DNA from: an uncultured Pelagibacteraceae bacterium
GTDB taxonomy: Bacteria > Pseudomonadota > Alphaproteobacteria > Pelagibacterales > Pelagibacteraceae
Length of the DNA stretch: 64,000 nt
Reading direction: 5' to 3'
Assembly: GCA_902576115.1 (NCBI GenBank)
Contig: CACGUE010000001.1
Span: forward strand, 107,180 to 171,179
Shown: positions 35,005 through 43,014 of the stretch, piece by piece
How the letters are laid out: the number at the start of each line of letters is the position of its first letter
How positions within the stretch are numbered: position 1 is the first letter of the stretch
Notes under the pieces: model-generated
The model's database searches: none
What the model saw: the letters and a program-made list of their open reading frames with translations, nothing else
What the model was told of the DNA's origin: nothing
Program-made: the position numbers and the translations under genes

Positions 35005-36078
35005 TTAGACTGAACTAAGATTATCTAAAATTTTTTTTGAGCACTGTTCTGTATTACTAGAGCCTTGAAGATCTTTTGTTCGACTGTCTTTATCTTTAAG
35101 AGTTAATTCGATTGATTTTACTATTCTGTGAGAAGCTTCTTTTTCACCCAAGTAATTTAGCATCATTGCAGCTGACCAAATCTGTCCCACTGGATTGGCT
35201 ATCCCTTGGCCCGCAATATCTGGTGCAGATCCATGTACAGGTTCAAATAATGATGGGTATTTATTTGTTGGATTAATATTTCCAGATGGTGCAATTCCAA
35301 TAGTTCCAGTACAAGCTGGTCCTAGATCAGATAGAATATCCCCAAAAAGGTTCGATGCGACTATCACATCAAAGCGTTCAGGACTTAAAACAAATCTAGC
35401 AGCTAATATATCGATATGGTATTGATCAGTTTCAACATCAGGATAATTTTTTTTATTTTCATCAAATCTTTCATCCCAATAAGGCATTGTAATAGATATT
35501 CCATTTGATTTTGTAGCACTTGTTAGTTTTTTTCTTTTTCTTTTTTTAGCTAATTCAAATGCAAATTGTTGAACTCTATCTATTCCGTATTTTGACATTA
35601 TTGTTTCTTGAATAACCACTTCTCTATCACTTCCCTGATACATTCTTCCACCGACTGATGAGTATTCCCCTTCAGTATTTTCTCTAACGATTATCATGTC
35701 AATATCACCAGGTTTTTTATTAGCTAGTGGTGCATTTACACCTTCAAAAAGTTTTACTGGTCTTAAATTAATAAATTGATCAAATTCTCTTCTAAATTTT
35801 AATAATGAACCCCAAAGAGTTATATGATCTGGATACTTATCTGGCATACCAACTGCACCAAAGAAAATTGCATCGTGTTTAGTTAATTTATCTTTCCAGT
35901 CATCTGGCATCATTTTTCCATGCTTTTCATAATAATCACATGATGCAAAATCATAATCTTCTATCTTTAATTTGAATTGGTGTTGTTGAGAAATTTCTTT
36001 TAATATTTTTTGCGCTTCAGGTACAACTTCTTTTCCAATGCCGTCGCCAGCAATAGAGGCTATTGAATATTCTTTCAT
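35005..36078 (-). CDS. Tartrate/D-malate dehydrogenase-like (isopropylmalate-dehydrogenase family)
   Basis: The 357-residue beta-decarboxylating dehydrogenase has IAGDGIGKEVVPEA near 9-21, RREFDQFINLRPVKLF near 94-108, IVRENTEGEYSSVGGRMYQG near 130-149 (TtuC/DmlA style, where LeuB has 'ELTGGIYFG'), and SNLFGDILSDLGP near 246 with FEPVHGSAPDIAGQGIANP near 285. The EGEYS and 'RENTEGEYS' pattern fits tartrate dehydrogenase/decarboxylase or D-malate dehydrogenase rather than LeuB. The substrate is not certain. It forms a minus-strand run with guaC upstream (the stop of guaC touches its start). Confidence 0.88.
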   Translation of the reverse strand: MKEYSIASIAGDGIGKEVVPEAQKILKEISQQHQFKLKIEDYDFASCDYYEKHGKMMPDDWKDKLTKHDAIFFGAVGMPDKYPDHITLWGSLLKFRREFDQFINLRPVKLFEGVNAPLANKKPGDIDMIIVRENTEGEYSSVGGRMYQGSDREVVIQETIMSKYGIDRVQQFAFELAKKRKRKKLTSATKSNGISITMPYWDERFDENKKNYPDVETDQYHIDILAARFVLSPERFDVIVASNLFGDILSDLGPACTGTIGIAPSGNINPTNKYPSLFEPVHGSAPDIAGQGIANPVGQIWSAAMMLNYLGEKEASHRIVKSIELTLKDKDSRTKDLQGSSNTEQCSKKILDNLSSV

Positions 36079-37131
36079 TTATTTAGTGAATGTATCGTTA
36101 AATTGCTTAGTAACTCTCACAAAAGTTGTGCACTTACTTAATTGTTTTAAAGAGGGCGCTCCAACATATGTACAACTGCTTCTAACGCCACCTAAAATAT
36201 TTAAAATGGTATCATTAATTTTGCCACGGTACTTAACTCTTACTGTTCTGCCTTCACTACTTCTATAATCAGATAGACCACCATAATGTTTGTTATTTGC
36301 AGTTTCAGAACTTGATCCGTAAAATTCAACATACTTTGAGCCATTAGATTTTACTAATTTTCCCTTACCTTCATCATGACCTGCAAACATTCCTCCAAGC
36401 ATAACAAAATCAGCTCCTCCACCAAATGCTTTAGCAACGTCACCTGGACATGTGCATCCACCATCTGCAATGATATGTGCACCTAATCCGTGAGCAGCAT
36501 CTGCACATTCTATTACTGCACTTAACTGTGGATAGCCAACTCCAGTTTGTATTCGTGTCGTACAAACACTACCTGGTCCAATTCCAACTTTAACAATATC
36601 TGCACCTGATAAAATTAATTCTTGAGTCATATCAGCAGTAACAACGTTACCTGCTATGATTGTTTTCGTCGGATATTTATCTCTTACAGATTTTAAAAAT
36701 CTACTAAAATGTTCTGAGTAACCATTTGCTACATCAATACAAATGAATTTAATGAAACTAAATTCTTTTAAAACTTTATCTAAATTTTGAAAATCTTCTT
36801 TTTTGGTTCCAATACTTAAAGCTACATTTGGATATATTGATTTAATCTTTTTAAATTGTTTAATTTTTTTTACATCATGCTGTTTTGTTAAACATGTGAT
36901 CATTCCATATTCAGATAATTTTTCAGCAACACCAAGTACACCCACACCATCCATATTGGCTGCCATTATAGGGATTCCAGACCATTCATTTTTACTGTAT
37001 TTAAAACGATAAGTTCGTTTTAAATTAACATCTTTTCTACTTTTAAGAGTGCTTCTTTTGGGTCTAAAAAGTACGTCGGAATAATCTAGTTTTAGCTCTT
37101 CTTCAATTCTCACAAAAATGAAGGTATACAT
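36079..37131 (-). CDS. guaC: GMP reductase GuaC
   Basis: GuaC deaminates GMP to IMP with NADPH. The protein matches E. coli GuaC along its start ([25 protein letters not shown] and [13 protein letters not shown]) and at the catalytic cysteine segment ([11 protein letters not shown] near 183-193), then [35 protein letters not shown] reductase differs from IMP dehydrogenase in lacking CBS domains, and none is seen here (350 residues). The true start may be the GTG six codons in (37113), which aligns to the E. coli start. It lies upstream of the tartrate-dehydrogenase-like gene. Confidence 0.95.
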   Translation of the reverse strand: MYTFIFVRIEEELKLDYSDVLFRPKRSTLKSRKDVNLKRTYRFKYSKNEWSGIPIMAANMDGVGVLGVAEKLSEYGMITCLTKQHDVKKIKQFKKIKSIYPNVALSIGTKKEDFQNLDKVLKEFSFIKFICIDVANGYSEHFSRFLKSVRDKYPTKTIIAGNVVTADMTQELILSGADIVKVGIGPGSVCTTRIQTGVGYPQLSAVIECADAAHGLGAHIIADGGCTCPGDVAKAFGGGADFVMLGGMFAGHDEGKGKLVKSNGSKYVEFYGSSSETANNKHYGGLSDYRSSEGRTVRVKYRGKINDTILNILGGVRSSCTYVGAPSLKQLSKCTTFVRVTKQFNDTFTK

Positions 37132-37234
37132 TCAATGAATGATAATTCAATTTAATAATTGACCTTATTAACGTTGTATTTGAACAATTTTAAAATTACT
37201 GATTGTATTATGAATATATAAATAAAATAAATAA

Positions 37235-38110
37235 ATGTTTGAAGGTTTTAAAAGCAAATACATAAAAGTAAAAAAGGGGAAGGTCTTTTGCAAAGTTAAA
37301 GGTGATGGTCCTCCTTTATTATTGCTTCATGGTTATCCTCAAACACATTTAATGTGGCACAAAACAGCTCCTGAGTTGTCAAAATACTTTACAGTTGTTG
37401 CAGCAGACCTCAGGGGTTATGGAGACAGTTTAGCTCCACCATCTGATAGTAAACATTATAATTATTCTAAAAGAGAAATGGCGAGTGACATGAAACAAAC
37501 GATGGTAAAACTTGGATATCCTAAATTTTTTGTTGCAGGTCATGATAGAGGAGGAAGGGTTGCTCATAGATTAGCAAGAGACCATAGAAAAAACGTGCTT
37601 GCTCTAAGTGTATTAGATATTTGTCCAACTTTAGATATGTACGAACTAACAACAAGAGATTTTGCAAAAGCTTACTTCCATTGGTTTTTCTTAATTCAAC
37701 CAAAGTGGCTACCCGAAAGAATGATAATGAGTGATCCAAGAAAATGGATGAAGTATTGCTTAGATAAATGGTCTGGGAATCATAAATTTGGAAAAGTTGA
37801 AGAGGGCTATCTAAAGTGCTTTAAGCAACCAAATAGAATACATGGATCATGTGAGGATTATAGAGCATCTGCTACCATCGACCTTGATCATGACAGATAT
37901 GATCGAAAGAAAAAATTAAATATTCCTCTTCAAGTTTTATGGGGAAAAAATGGAGTTATAGCAAAACAATTTAAACCTATTAAAATTTGGCAAAAATATT
38001 CAAATAAAAAAGTTGTTGGAGTTGCTGTTAAATCAGGACATTTTATACCAGAGCAAAATCCCAAAGAAACAATTAAACAATTAAAAAGTTTCTTTTTAAA
38101 AAATGCTTAA
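37235..38110 (+). CDS. Alpha/beta hydrolase of the fluoroacetate/haloacetate dehalogenase type
   Basis: The 291-residue protein keeps all positions that define fluoroacetate dehalogenases: Asp104 (nucleophile) in AGHDRGGR with Arg105 and Arg108 (carboxylate binding), Asp128 in DICPTLDMY, a halide pocket of His149-Trp150 (YFHWFFLIQP) and Tyr209 in EDYRAS, and catalytic His269 in KSGHFIPEQNP. The offsets match those of the structurally studied enzyme (D110, R111, R114, D134, H155, W156, Y219, H280) as I recall it. It may cleave haloacetates, although epoxide hydrolases share the fold. It overlaps the TauD-like gene by 8 bases. Confidence 0.85.
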   Translation: MFEGFKSKYIKVKKGKVFCKVKGDGPPLLLLHGYPQTHLMWHKTAPELSKYFTVVAADLRGYGDSLAPPSDSKHYNYSKREMASDMKQTMVKLGYPKFFVAGHDRGGRVAHRLARDHRKNVLALSVLDICPTLDMYELTTRDFAKAYFHWFFLIQPKWLPERMIMSDPRKWMKYCLDKWSGNHKFGKVEEGYLKCFKQPNRIHGSCEDYRASATIDLDHDRYDRKKKLNIPLQVLWGKNGVIAKQFKPIKIWQKYSNKKVVGVAVKSGHFIPEQNPKETIKQLKSFFLKNA

Positions 38111-38891
38111 AATTATTCCTAATAAAAAAAATATAGGTGCTGAATTAGTCTGTGATTTAAATAAAATTAATAATTTTACGTTAAAAAAAATTAAATCTGC
38201 TCTATCAAAATATGGGATGATCTATTTTAGAAACCAAAAATTGAGTTCAGATCATTATGTAAAATTTGCAAAAAAATTTGGAAAACTTGCAAACTATCCA
38301 AGGCTTAAAGGATTGAACAAAAAATATCCTCAAATAACTGTTGTTCAAAGAAAATCTACTGATAAAGGGCCTAGTTTTGGTGAACAATTTCATACAGACT
38401 CAATTTATACTAAAAAGCCTCCTAGATTTACTATGTTGCTTTCTAAATTAGTTCCAAAAAAAGGTCAGGCAAACACAGATTTTTGTTCTCAATATTTAGC
38501 TTATGAAAAATTACCAGCCAACTTTAAAAGAAAGTTTAAAAATGAAAAATGTGTATTTTCATCAGAAGGACCTATTTCTGTAACAAGATTAGAAAGAGAG
38601 AAAGAAAAAGGGAAAAAAGCCAAAGAACTTATTTCAAAGCATAAACTTATAAGAAAAATAAACAATAAACACACCTTATATTGCAGTCCAGGACACTTTA
38701 TTCGATTTAATAACAGTAAAATTGATAAAAAATTAAAAACTTATTTATTCAAACACCAATTAAAAAAAAGTTTTCAATATTCTTTAGAGTGGGAAAAGAA
38801 CCAATTAGCCATTTGGGATAACAGATCTATGCTTCATCAGGCAACAGCTTTTAAAGGTAATAGAATTATGCATAGAATTACTGTCCAATAA
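38103..38891 (+). CDS. TauD/TfdA-family 2-oxoglutarate dioxygenase
   Basis: The 262-residue protein has the TauD-like iron motif HTD (His97, Asp99 in FGEQFHTDSIY) and the C-terminal distal His245 with Arg258 in NRSMLHQATAFKG...HRITVQ, the 2OG-binding end of the family. Family members hydroxylate a wide range of small acids, sulfonates and others, and the substrate here is unknown. It starts inside the end of the haloacetate-dehalogenase-like gene and shares one base with the AEC transporter start, so the three form an operon. Confidence 0.88.
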   Translation: MLKIIPNKKNIGAELVCDLNKINNFTLKKIKSALSKYGMIYFRNQKLSSDHYVKFAKKFGKLANYPRLKGLNKKYPQITVVQRKSTDKGPSFGEQFHTDSIYTKKPPRFTMLLSKLVPKKGQANTDFCSQYLAYEKLPANFKRKFKNEKCVFSSEGPISVTRLEREKEKGKKAKELISKHKLIRKINNKHTLYCSPGHFIRFNNSKIDKKLKTYLFKHQLKKSFQYSLEWEKNQLAIWDNRSMLHQATAFKGNRIMHRITVQ

Positions 38892-39814
38892 TGTTTCAGG
38901 TATTTCTAGGATTAACACCTTTCATAGGCATTACACTCTTTGGTTATCTTCTTGGATATATTAAATTATTTGATTTACAAAAGGCCAGAATATTTAATTT
39001 ATTTCTTTTTTATATTGCTGTGCCAGCCTTAATTATAAAAATTCTTGCGCAAAGTAATATTGGAGAAATAGATGTTTCTCAAATTTCATCATATTTTTTA
39101 ATGCAATTAACGAGTGGAATATTTGCTTTCTTATTAACCAAAAATACTTTCAAAAGATCAATGCAAGAGTCTATAATTTGGGCCCTAACAGTTGCTTTAT
39201 CCAATCACGTAATATTAGTCTTACCTATTGCAGAAATATTTTTTGCAGGAAGTACAATAACACAAATATCAGGTATTATTTTAATGGATAGTGTAGTTTT
39301 ATTATCCATAGTTAGTTTCTTTTTAGAATTTACTGTAAAAAAAAGAATTAAATTATTTCAGTTTTTAAGAAATTTAATATTAAATCCAATGATATTAGCA
39401 ATATTAATTGGATTGATTATAAGAATTTCAAAGATTAATATAGACGAAACCCCATTTGAATATATTCTTCAAAGACTAGCAGCATGTGTGATGCCAGTTG
39501 GGCTATTTGCAATTGGTATTATTCTATCTTTTTACTCAAAAAAAGTTTTCAATAAATTAACAATTACTATTTCAATATTAAAACTTATTATATCACCACT
39601 GATTTTGCTAATTTTAGGGTACACATTCTTTAGCTTATCAAATCCAGTAAATTTTGCTGGAGCTTTATTGGTTAGTGTCGGCCCATGTGGAGCTACTTCA
39701 ATTGTTATGTGCTCTGCGTACAATGTTAGTCCAGAAAATATTATTAAGGCAATATTTATCTCAACATTTGCATCAATATTTACCTTTTTATTTACTATAA
39801 ATTTATTAAATTAA
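38891..39814 (+). CDS. AEC-family (auxin efflux carrier type) transporter
   Basis: The 307-residue protein has about ten hydrophobic segments in the pattern of AEC transporters: FLGLTPFIGITLFGYLLGY at the N-terminus, KARIFNLFLFYIAVPALIIKILAQ, and a terminal VGPCGATSIVMCSAYNVSPENIIKAIFISTFASIFTF. AEC carriers move organic acids such as malate or auxins. Its overlap with the TauD-like gene suggests that it transports the substrate or product of that enzyme pair. The specific ligand is unknown. Confidence 0.9.
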   Translation: MFQVFLGLTPFIGITLFGYLLGYIKLFDLQKARIFNLFLFYIAVPALIIKILAQSNIGEIDVSQISSYFLMQLTSGIFAFLLTKNTFKRSMQESIIWALTVALSNHVILVLPIAEIFFAGSTITQISGIILMDSVVLLSIVSFFLEFTVKKRIKLFQFLRNLILNPMILAILIGLIIRISKINIDETPFEYILQRLAACVMPVGLFAIGIILSFYSKKVFNKLTITISILKLIISPLILLILGYTFFSLSNPVNFAGALLVSVGPCGATSIVMCSAYNVSPENIIKAIFISTFASIFTFLFTINLLN

Positions 39815-39820
39815 ATAATT

Positions 39821-40270
39821 ATGTTAAAAAAAATATTTAGTATTCTTTTTATTTCTCTTTTTTTATCATCTATATCAATAGCCAAAGATAAAATAGATGA
39901 AACTATTGATAAAACTACTGACTTTTTAAAATCTATATCTAAGAAAAGTTTGAATAAATCTCAAACAGCAGAATTTTTAAATAATTATGCAATAACATTA
40001 GAAGATGAGAGAAATCAAGGTGTTGTTACTTATATATTTAATGAAAAGAATTACAAAAGATACCAAGATGGGAAAGTTATTTCAGAAGATGGATGGAGAT
40101 TTACAAATTTAGGTAGGTTAAGAGTATTTTCAGGAGATATTAAATTAACATGGAAATTTAAACTTGATAAGCAAAACGTAATAGTAATTAAGACTAAATT
40201 TCAACCACTTGGAAAAGAATATCCTTTTACCTATCAATTAAAAGATAAGTTTTTTGAACAAATAAATTAA
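39821..40270 (+). CDS. Uncharacterised secreted protein
   Basis: I do not recognise this 149-residue protein. It has a signal peptide (MLKKIFSILFISLFLSSISIA, about residues 1-21), followed by a coil-like lysine-rich stretch (KDKIDETIDKTTDFLKSISKK). The rest looks like a beta-rich domain (VVTYIFNEKNYKRYQDGKVISEDGWRF, KLTWKFKLDKQNVIVIKTKF). The predicted location is periplasm. It begins 6 bp after the AEC gene and ends directly at a small basic gene. Confidence 0.75.
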   Translation: MLKKIFSILFISLFLSSISIAKDKIDETIDKTTDFLKSISKKSLNKSQTAEFLNNYAITLEDERNQGVVTYIFNEKNYKRYQDGKVISEDGWRFTNLGRLRVFSGDIKLTWKFKLDKQNVIVIKTKFQPLGKEYPFTYQLKDKFFEQIN

Positions 40271-40384
40271 ATGTCAAAAAGATATAGTGGAAAATCTTTT
40301 AAAGACTCTAGTGTAATGAAAAAAGCCAAACTTTCTCTGAAGGAAAAAAGAAAAATTAAAAAAGATAAGAAAAAGAGTAAGTGA
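40271..40384 (+). CDS. 37-residue lysine-rich protein
   Basis: A short frame of 37 codons begins directly after the stop of the preceding gene and ends 51 bp before a tRNA gene. The peptide is strongly basic (about half lysine/arginine): a KRYSGKSF opening and a KEKRKIKKDKKKSK tail. It has no recognisable family. The tight join to the upstream gene gives modest support, but a lysine-rich frame is also expected by chance in AT-rich DNA. Confidence 0.4.
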   Translation: MSKRYSGKSFKDSSVMKKAKLSLKEKRKIKKDKKKSK

Positions 40385-40435
40385 AATCTTGTTTGAATCA
40401 AAAAATAAAAGTAGTATAAACCAAAAATTATTTAC

Positions 40436-40512
40436 GGCGGGGTAGCTCAGTTGGTTAGAGCGCGGGACTCATAAGCCCGAGGTCAGTGGTTCGATCCCAC
40501 TTCCCGCTACCA
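40436..40512 (+). tRNA. tRNA-Met (CAT), probably elongator
   Basis: The 77-base cloverleaf has acceptor GGCGGGG/TCCCGCT (with G-U pairs at 1-72 and 7-66), D-arm GCTC/GAGC, an anticodon loop CTCATAA (anticodon CAT), variable AGGTC, T-arm AGTGG-TTCGATC-CCACT, discriminator A and an encoded CCA. Pyrimidine at 11 argues against initiator tRNA. One anticodon-stem pair (A31-G39) is mismatched. tRNA-Ile2 (lysidine-modified CAT) cannot be fully excluded, but the acceptor is more like tRNA-Met. Its CCA end directly touches the last base of the apt stop codon. Confidence 0.95.
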
Positions 40513-41040
40513 TCAATGACCTGGAAAATCTAAAAGATTTTCCACTTTATAACCTTTTTTTAAAAGATTATCGGTTCCACCAAGGTCAAATAAATTAATT
40601 ACAAATATAAATCCTGCAACCTTACTTTTAGATATTTCTATTAATTTAGCTGCAGCTTCAGCAGTGCCTCCAGTTGCAATTAAGTCATCAATAATTAATA
40701 CATTATCGTTTTTATTAAATGAATCTTTGTGAACTTCAATTGTAGCTGTTCCATATTCTAGCTTAAAATCAACAGAATGTACTTCTGCAGGTAGTTTATT
40801 TTTTTTTCTGAGCATTATAAATGGTTTATCTAAAATATATGAAATAGCGGAAGCAAATACAAAGCCTCTAGATTCTACAGCGGCTATTTTATCAAAATTA
40901 AATTTTTTTGATCTTTCAACAATTTGGTTGATACATTCTTTAAATGCCATTTCATTTTTTATGAGAGTGGTGATGTCTCTAAATAGAATTCCCTTTTTAG
41001 GATAGTCTTGAATTGATCTAATATGTTCTTTTAAATCCAT
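40513..41040 (-). CDS. apt: Adenine phosphoribosyltransferase Apt
   Basis: Apt makes AMP from adenine and PRPP. The 175-residue protein has IRSIQDYPKKGILFRDITTLI at the N-terminus, AVESRGFVFASAISYILDKPFIMLRKKNKLP and the PRPP motif VLIIDDLIATGGTAEAA near 108-124. These match bacterial Apt. It is divergent from mtnP and can use the adenine that MtnP releases from methylthioadenosine, so it fits a purine-salvage role in this neighbourhood. The stop lies directly against the tRNA end. Confidence 0.96.
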   Translation of the reverse strand: MDLKEHIRSIQDYPKKGILFRDITTLIKNEMAFKECINQIVERSKKFNFDKIAAVESRGFVFASAISYILDKPFIMLRKKNKLPAEVHSVDFKLEYGTATIEVHKDSFNKNDNVLIIDDLIATGGTAEAAAKLIEISKSKVAGFIFVINLFDLGGTDNLLKKGYKVENLLDFPGH

Positions 41041-41068
41041 AAAACTTAATTATAATCTAAAATGTATT

Positions 41069-41938
41069 ATGGCAAATAATAAATTAGCAATTATCGGTGG
41101 AAGTGGCTTATATGATGTTGAAGAGTTTAAAGATAGAGAAACTCTTGATATAAATACTCCGTGGGGAAAACCTTCTGATTCAATTTTAAAGTCAAAATAC
41201 AATAATAAAGAAATTTATTTTCTTCCAAGACATGGAAAAGGTCATTTTATTTCTCCATCAAAAATAAATTTTAGAGCAAATATTGATGCACTTAAACAAC
41301 TTGGTATTACAGACATAGTATCGGTTTCAGCTGTTGGATCTTTAAAAGAAGATTTACCTCCAGGTAAATTTGTTATTGTTGATCAGTTCATTGATAGAAC
41401 TTTTGCAAGAAACAAAACTTTTTTTGATGATGAGATTGTAGCGCATGTATCAATGGCACATCCAACTTCAAATGGGCTAATGAACGCTTGCGAAGATGCT
41501 ATAAAAAAAGAAAGTATACCTTATCAAAGAGGTGGAACTTATATTGTAATGGAAGGTCCACAATTTTCTACATTAGCAGAGTCAAATCTATATAGATCTT
41601 GGAAAGCTGATGTTATTGGAATGACAAATATGCCAGAAGCTAAACTAGCAAGAGAAGCAGAAATTAGATATGCTTCAGTTTCAATGGTAACCGACTATGA
41701 CTGCTGGCATCCAGATCATGAGAATGTAGATGTCCAACAAGTTATAAAAGTACTCTTAGATAATGCAGCAAAAGCTAAAAATATGATTAAAAATTTGATA
41801 GAGAACTTTGAAAATCACATTAATCCCAATGATCCAACTAATAATTGTTTAGATGTAGCAATAATTACGGCACCAGAAAAAAGAACTCAAAAAACTAAAG
41901 ATAAATTAAAAACAATTGCAGGAAGAGTTCTTAATTAA
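41069..41938 (+). CDS. mtnP: S-methyl-5'-thioadenosine phosphorylase MtnP
   Basis: MtnP splits methylthioadenosine, a by-product of spermidine synthesis, to adenine and methylthioribose-1-phosphate. The 289-residue protein has IIGGSGLYDVEEF, FLPRHGKGHFISPSKINFRANI, VSVSAVGSLKEDLPPGKFVIVDQFIDRT and GMTNMPEAKLAREAE, typical of MTAP. It is followed by mtnA with a one-base overlap (TAATG) and stands near apt and speDE. Together they would process the purine and sugar of MTA. Confidence 0.95.
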   Translation: MANNKLAIIGGSGLYDVEEFKDRETLDINTPWGKPSDSILKSKYNNKEIYFLPRHGKGHFISPSKINFRANIDALKQLGITDIVSVSAVGSLKEDLPPGKFVIVDQFIDRTFARNKTFFDDEIVAHVSMAHPTSNGLMNACEDAIKKESIPYQRGGTYIVMEGPQFSTLAESNLYRSWKADVIGMTNMPEAKLAREAEIRYASVSMVTDYDCWHPDHENVDVQQVIKVLLDNAAKAKNMIKNLIENFENHINPNDPTNNCLDVAIITAPEKRTQKTKDKLKTIAGRVLN

Positions 41939-43014
41939 TGAAAATTAATGGTGTTAAATATAAAACAATTTGGTTCGATGAAGAAAAACAAGTTGTAAAA
42001 ATTATAGATCAGACAATGCTTCCACACAAATTTATAATAAAAGAATTAAATTCGGTTAAAGACGCCTTAAATGCAATCAAAACAATGGAAGTTCGAGGTG
42101 CTCCATTAATTGGAGGCACAGCTGCATTTGGATTAGTTCTAGCTATAAAAGAAAATAACAGTTTAGATTTTATAAAAAAAAGTTCAGAAGAATTAGTTGC
42201 TTCTAGGCCTACGGCTATAAATCTTCAGTGGGCAGTTCATAGAATGAATAACAAGTTGTCATTTGTTGAACCTGAAGATTTATTTAATGTTGCACTTAAT
42301 GAAGCTAAAGAAATTTGTAAAGAAGATGAGAGATTTTGTGAAAGTATTGGTAAAAATGGATTAAATATTATTGAAGATATATATAATAAAAAAAAAGATA
42401 CTGTAAATATTCTCACACATTGTAATGCAGGTTGGTTAGCCACGATAGATTGGGGAACGGCAACCTCTCCTATTTATCATGCACATAAAAAAGGAATACC
42501 AATACATGTTTGGGTAGATGAAACTAGACCAAGAAATCAAGGAGCAAACCTTACATCATATGAACTTAATGAGGAAGAAATTCCAAATACAATTATAGCG
42601 GATAATACCGGTGGAATATTAATGCAAAGAGGACAGGTAGATATGTGTATTGTTGGAACAGATAGGACATTATCTAACGGAGATGTGTGCAATAAAATTG
42701 GCACATATTTAAAAGCCCTCGCAGCTCATGATAATAAAGTGCCTTTTTATGTTGCTTTACCAAGTTCAACTATAGACTGGAATTTAAAAAACTCTAAAGA
42801 TATTCCAATAGAAGAACGAGATCCAAAAGAACTTTCTCATGTGGATGGAATTAACAAAGATAATAAAGTGGATAAAGTTTTAATATATCCCGAAAAAAGC
42901 AAATCATTAAATTTAGCCTTTGATGTAACACCTGCTAAATATGTTACTGCATTAATAACAGAAAAGGGAATTTGCGATGCTTCTTCTGAAGGATTAAAAA
43001 AGTTATTTAATTAA
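41938..43014 (+). CDS. mtnA: S-methyl-5-thioribose-1-phosphate isomerase MtnA
   Basis: MtnA isomerises methylthioribose-1-phosphate to methylthioribulose-1-phosphate. The 358-residue protein has MEVRGAPLIGGTAAFGLVL near 50-68, ILTHCNAGWLATIDWGTA near 157-174 (the catalytic Cys in HCNAG), ETRPRNQGANLTSYEL and TDRTLSNGDVCNKIGTYLKALAAH near 238-258. It is complete. It overlaps mtnP and is convergent with the aldolase-SDR gene, with no gap. The classical next enzymes (MtnB, MtnC, MtnD) are not in the window. Confidence 0.96.
   Translation: MKINGVKYKTIWFDEEKQVVKIIDQTMLPHKFIIKELNSVKDALNAIKTMEVRGAPLIGGTAAFGLVLAIKENNSLDFIKKSSEELVASRPTAINLQWAVHRMNNKLSFVEPEDLFNVALNEAKEICKEDERFCESIGKNGLNIIEDIYNKKKDTVNILTHCNAGWLATIDWGTATSPIYHAHKKGIPIHVWVDETRPRNQGANLTSYELNEEEIPNTIIADNTGGILMQRGQVDMCIVGTDRTLSNGDVCNKIGTYLKALAAHDNKVPFYVALPSSTIDWNLKNSKDIPIEERDPKELSHVDGINKDNKVDKVLIYPEKSKSLNLAFDVTPAKYVTALITEKGICDASSEGLKKLFN

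Noticed and set aside
35005..36078. LeuB (isopropylmalate dehydrogenase) call
   Set aside because: The RENTEGEYSSVGG segment and the overall motif style fit tartrate/D-malate dehydrogenases better.
40436..40512. Initiator tRNA-fMet reading
   Set aside because: Position 1-72 can pair (G-U) and position 11 is a pyrimidine, both elongator features; the three consecutive G-C pairs at 29-31/39-41 of initiators are not present.
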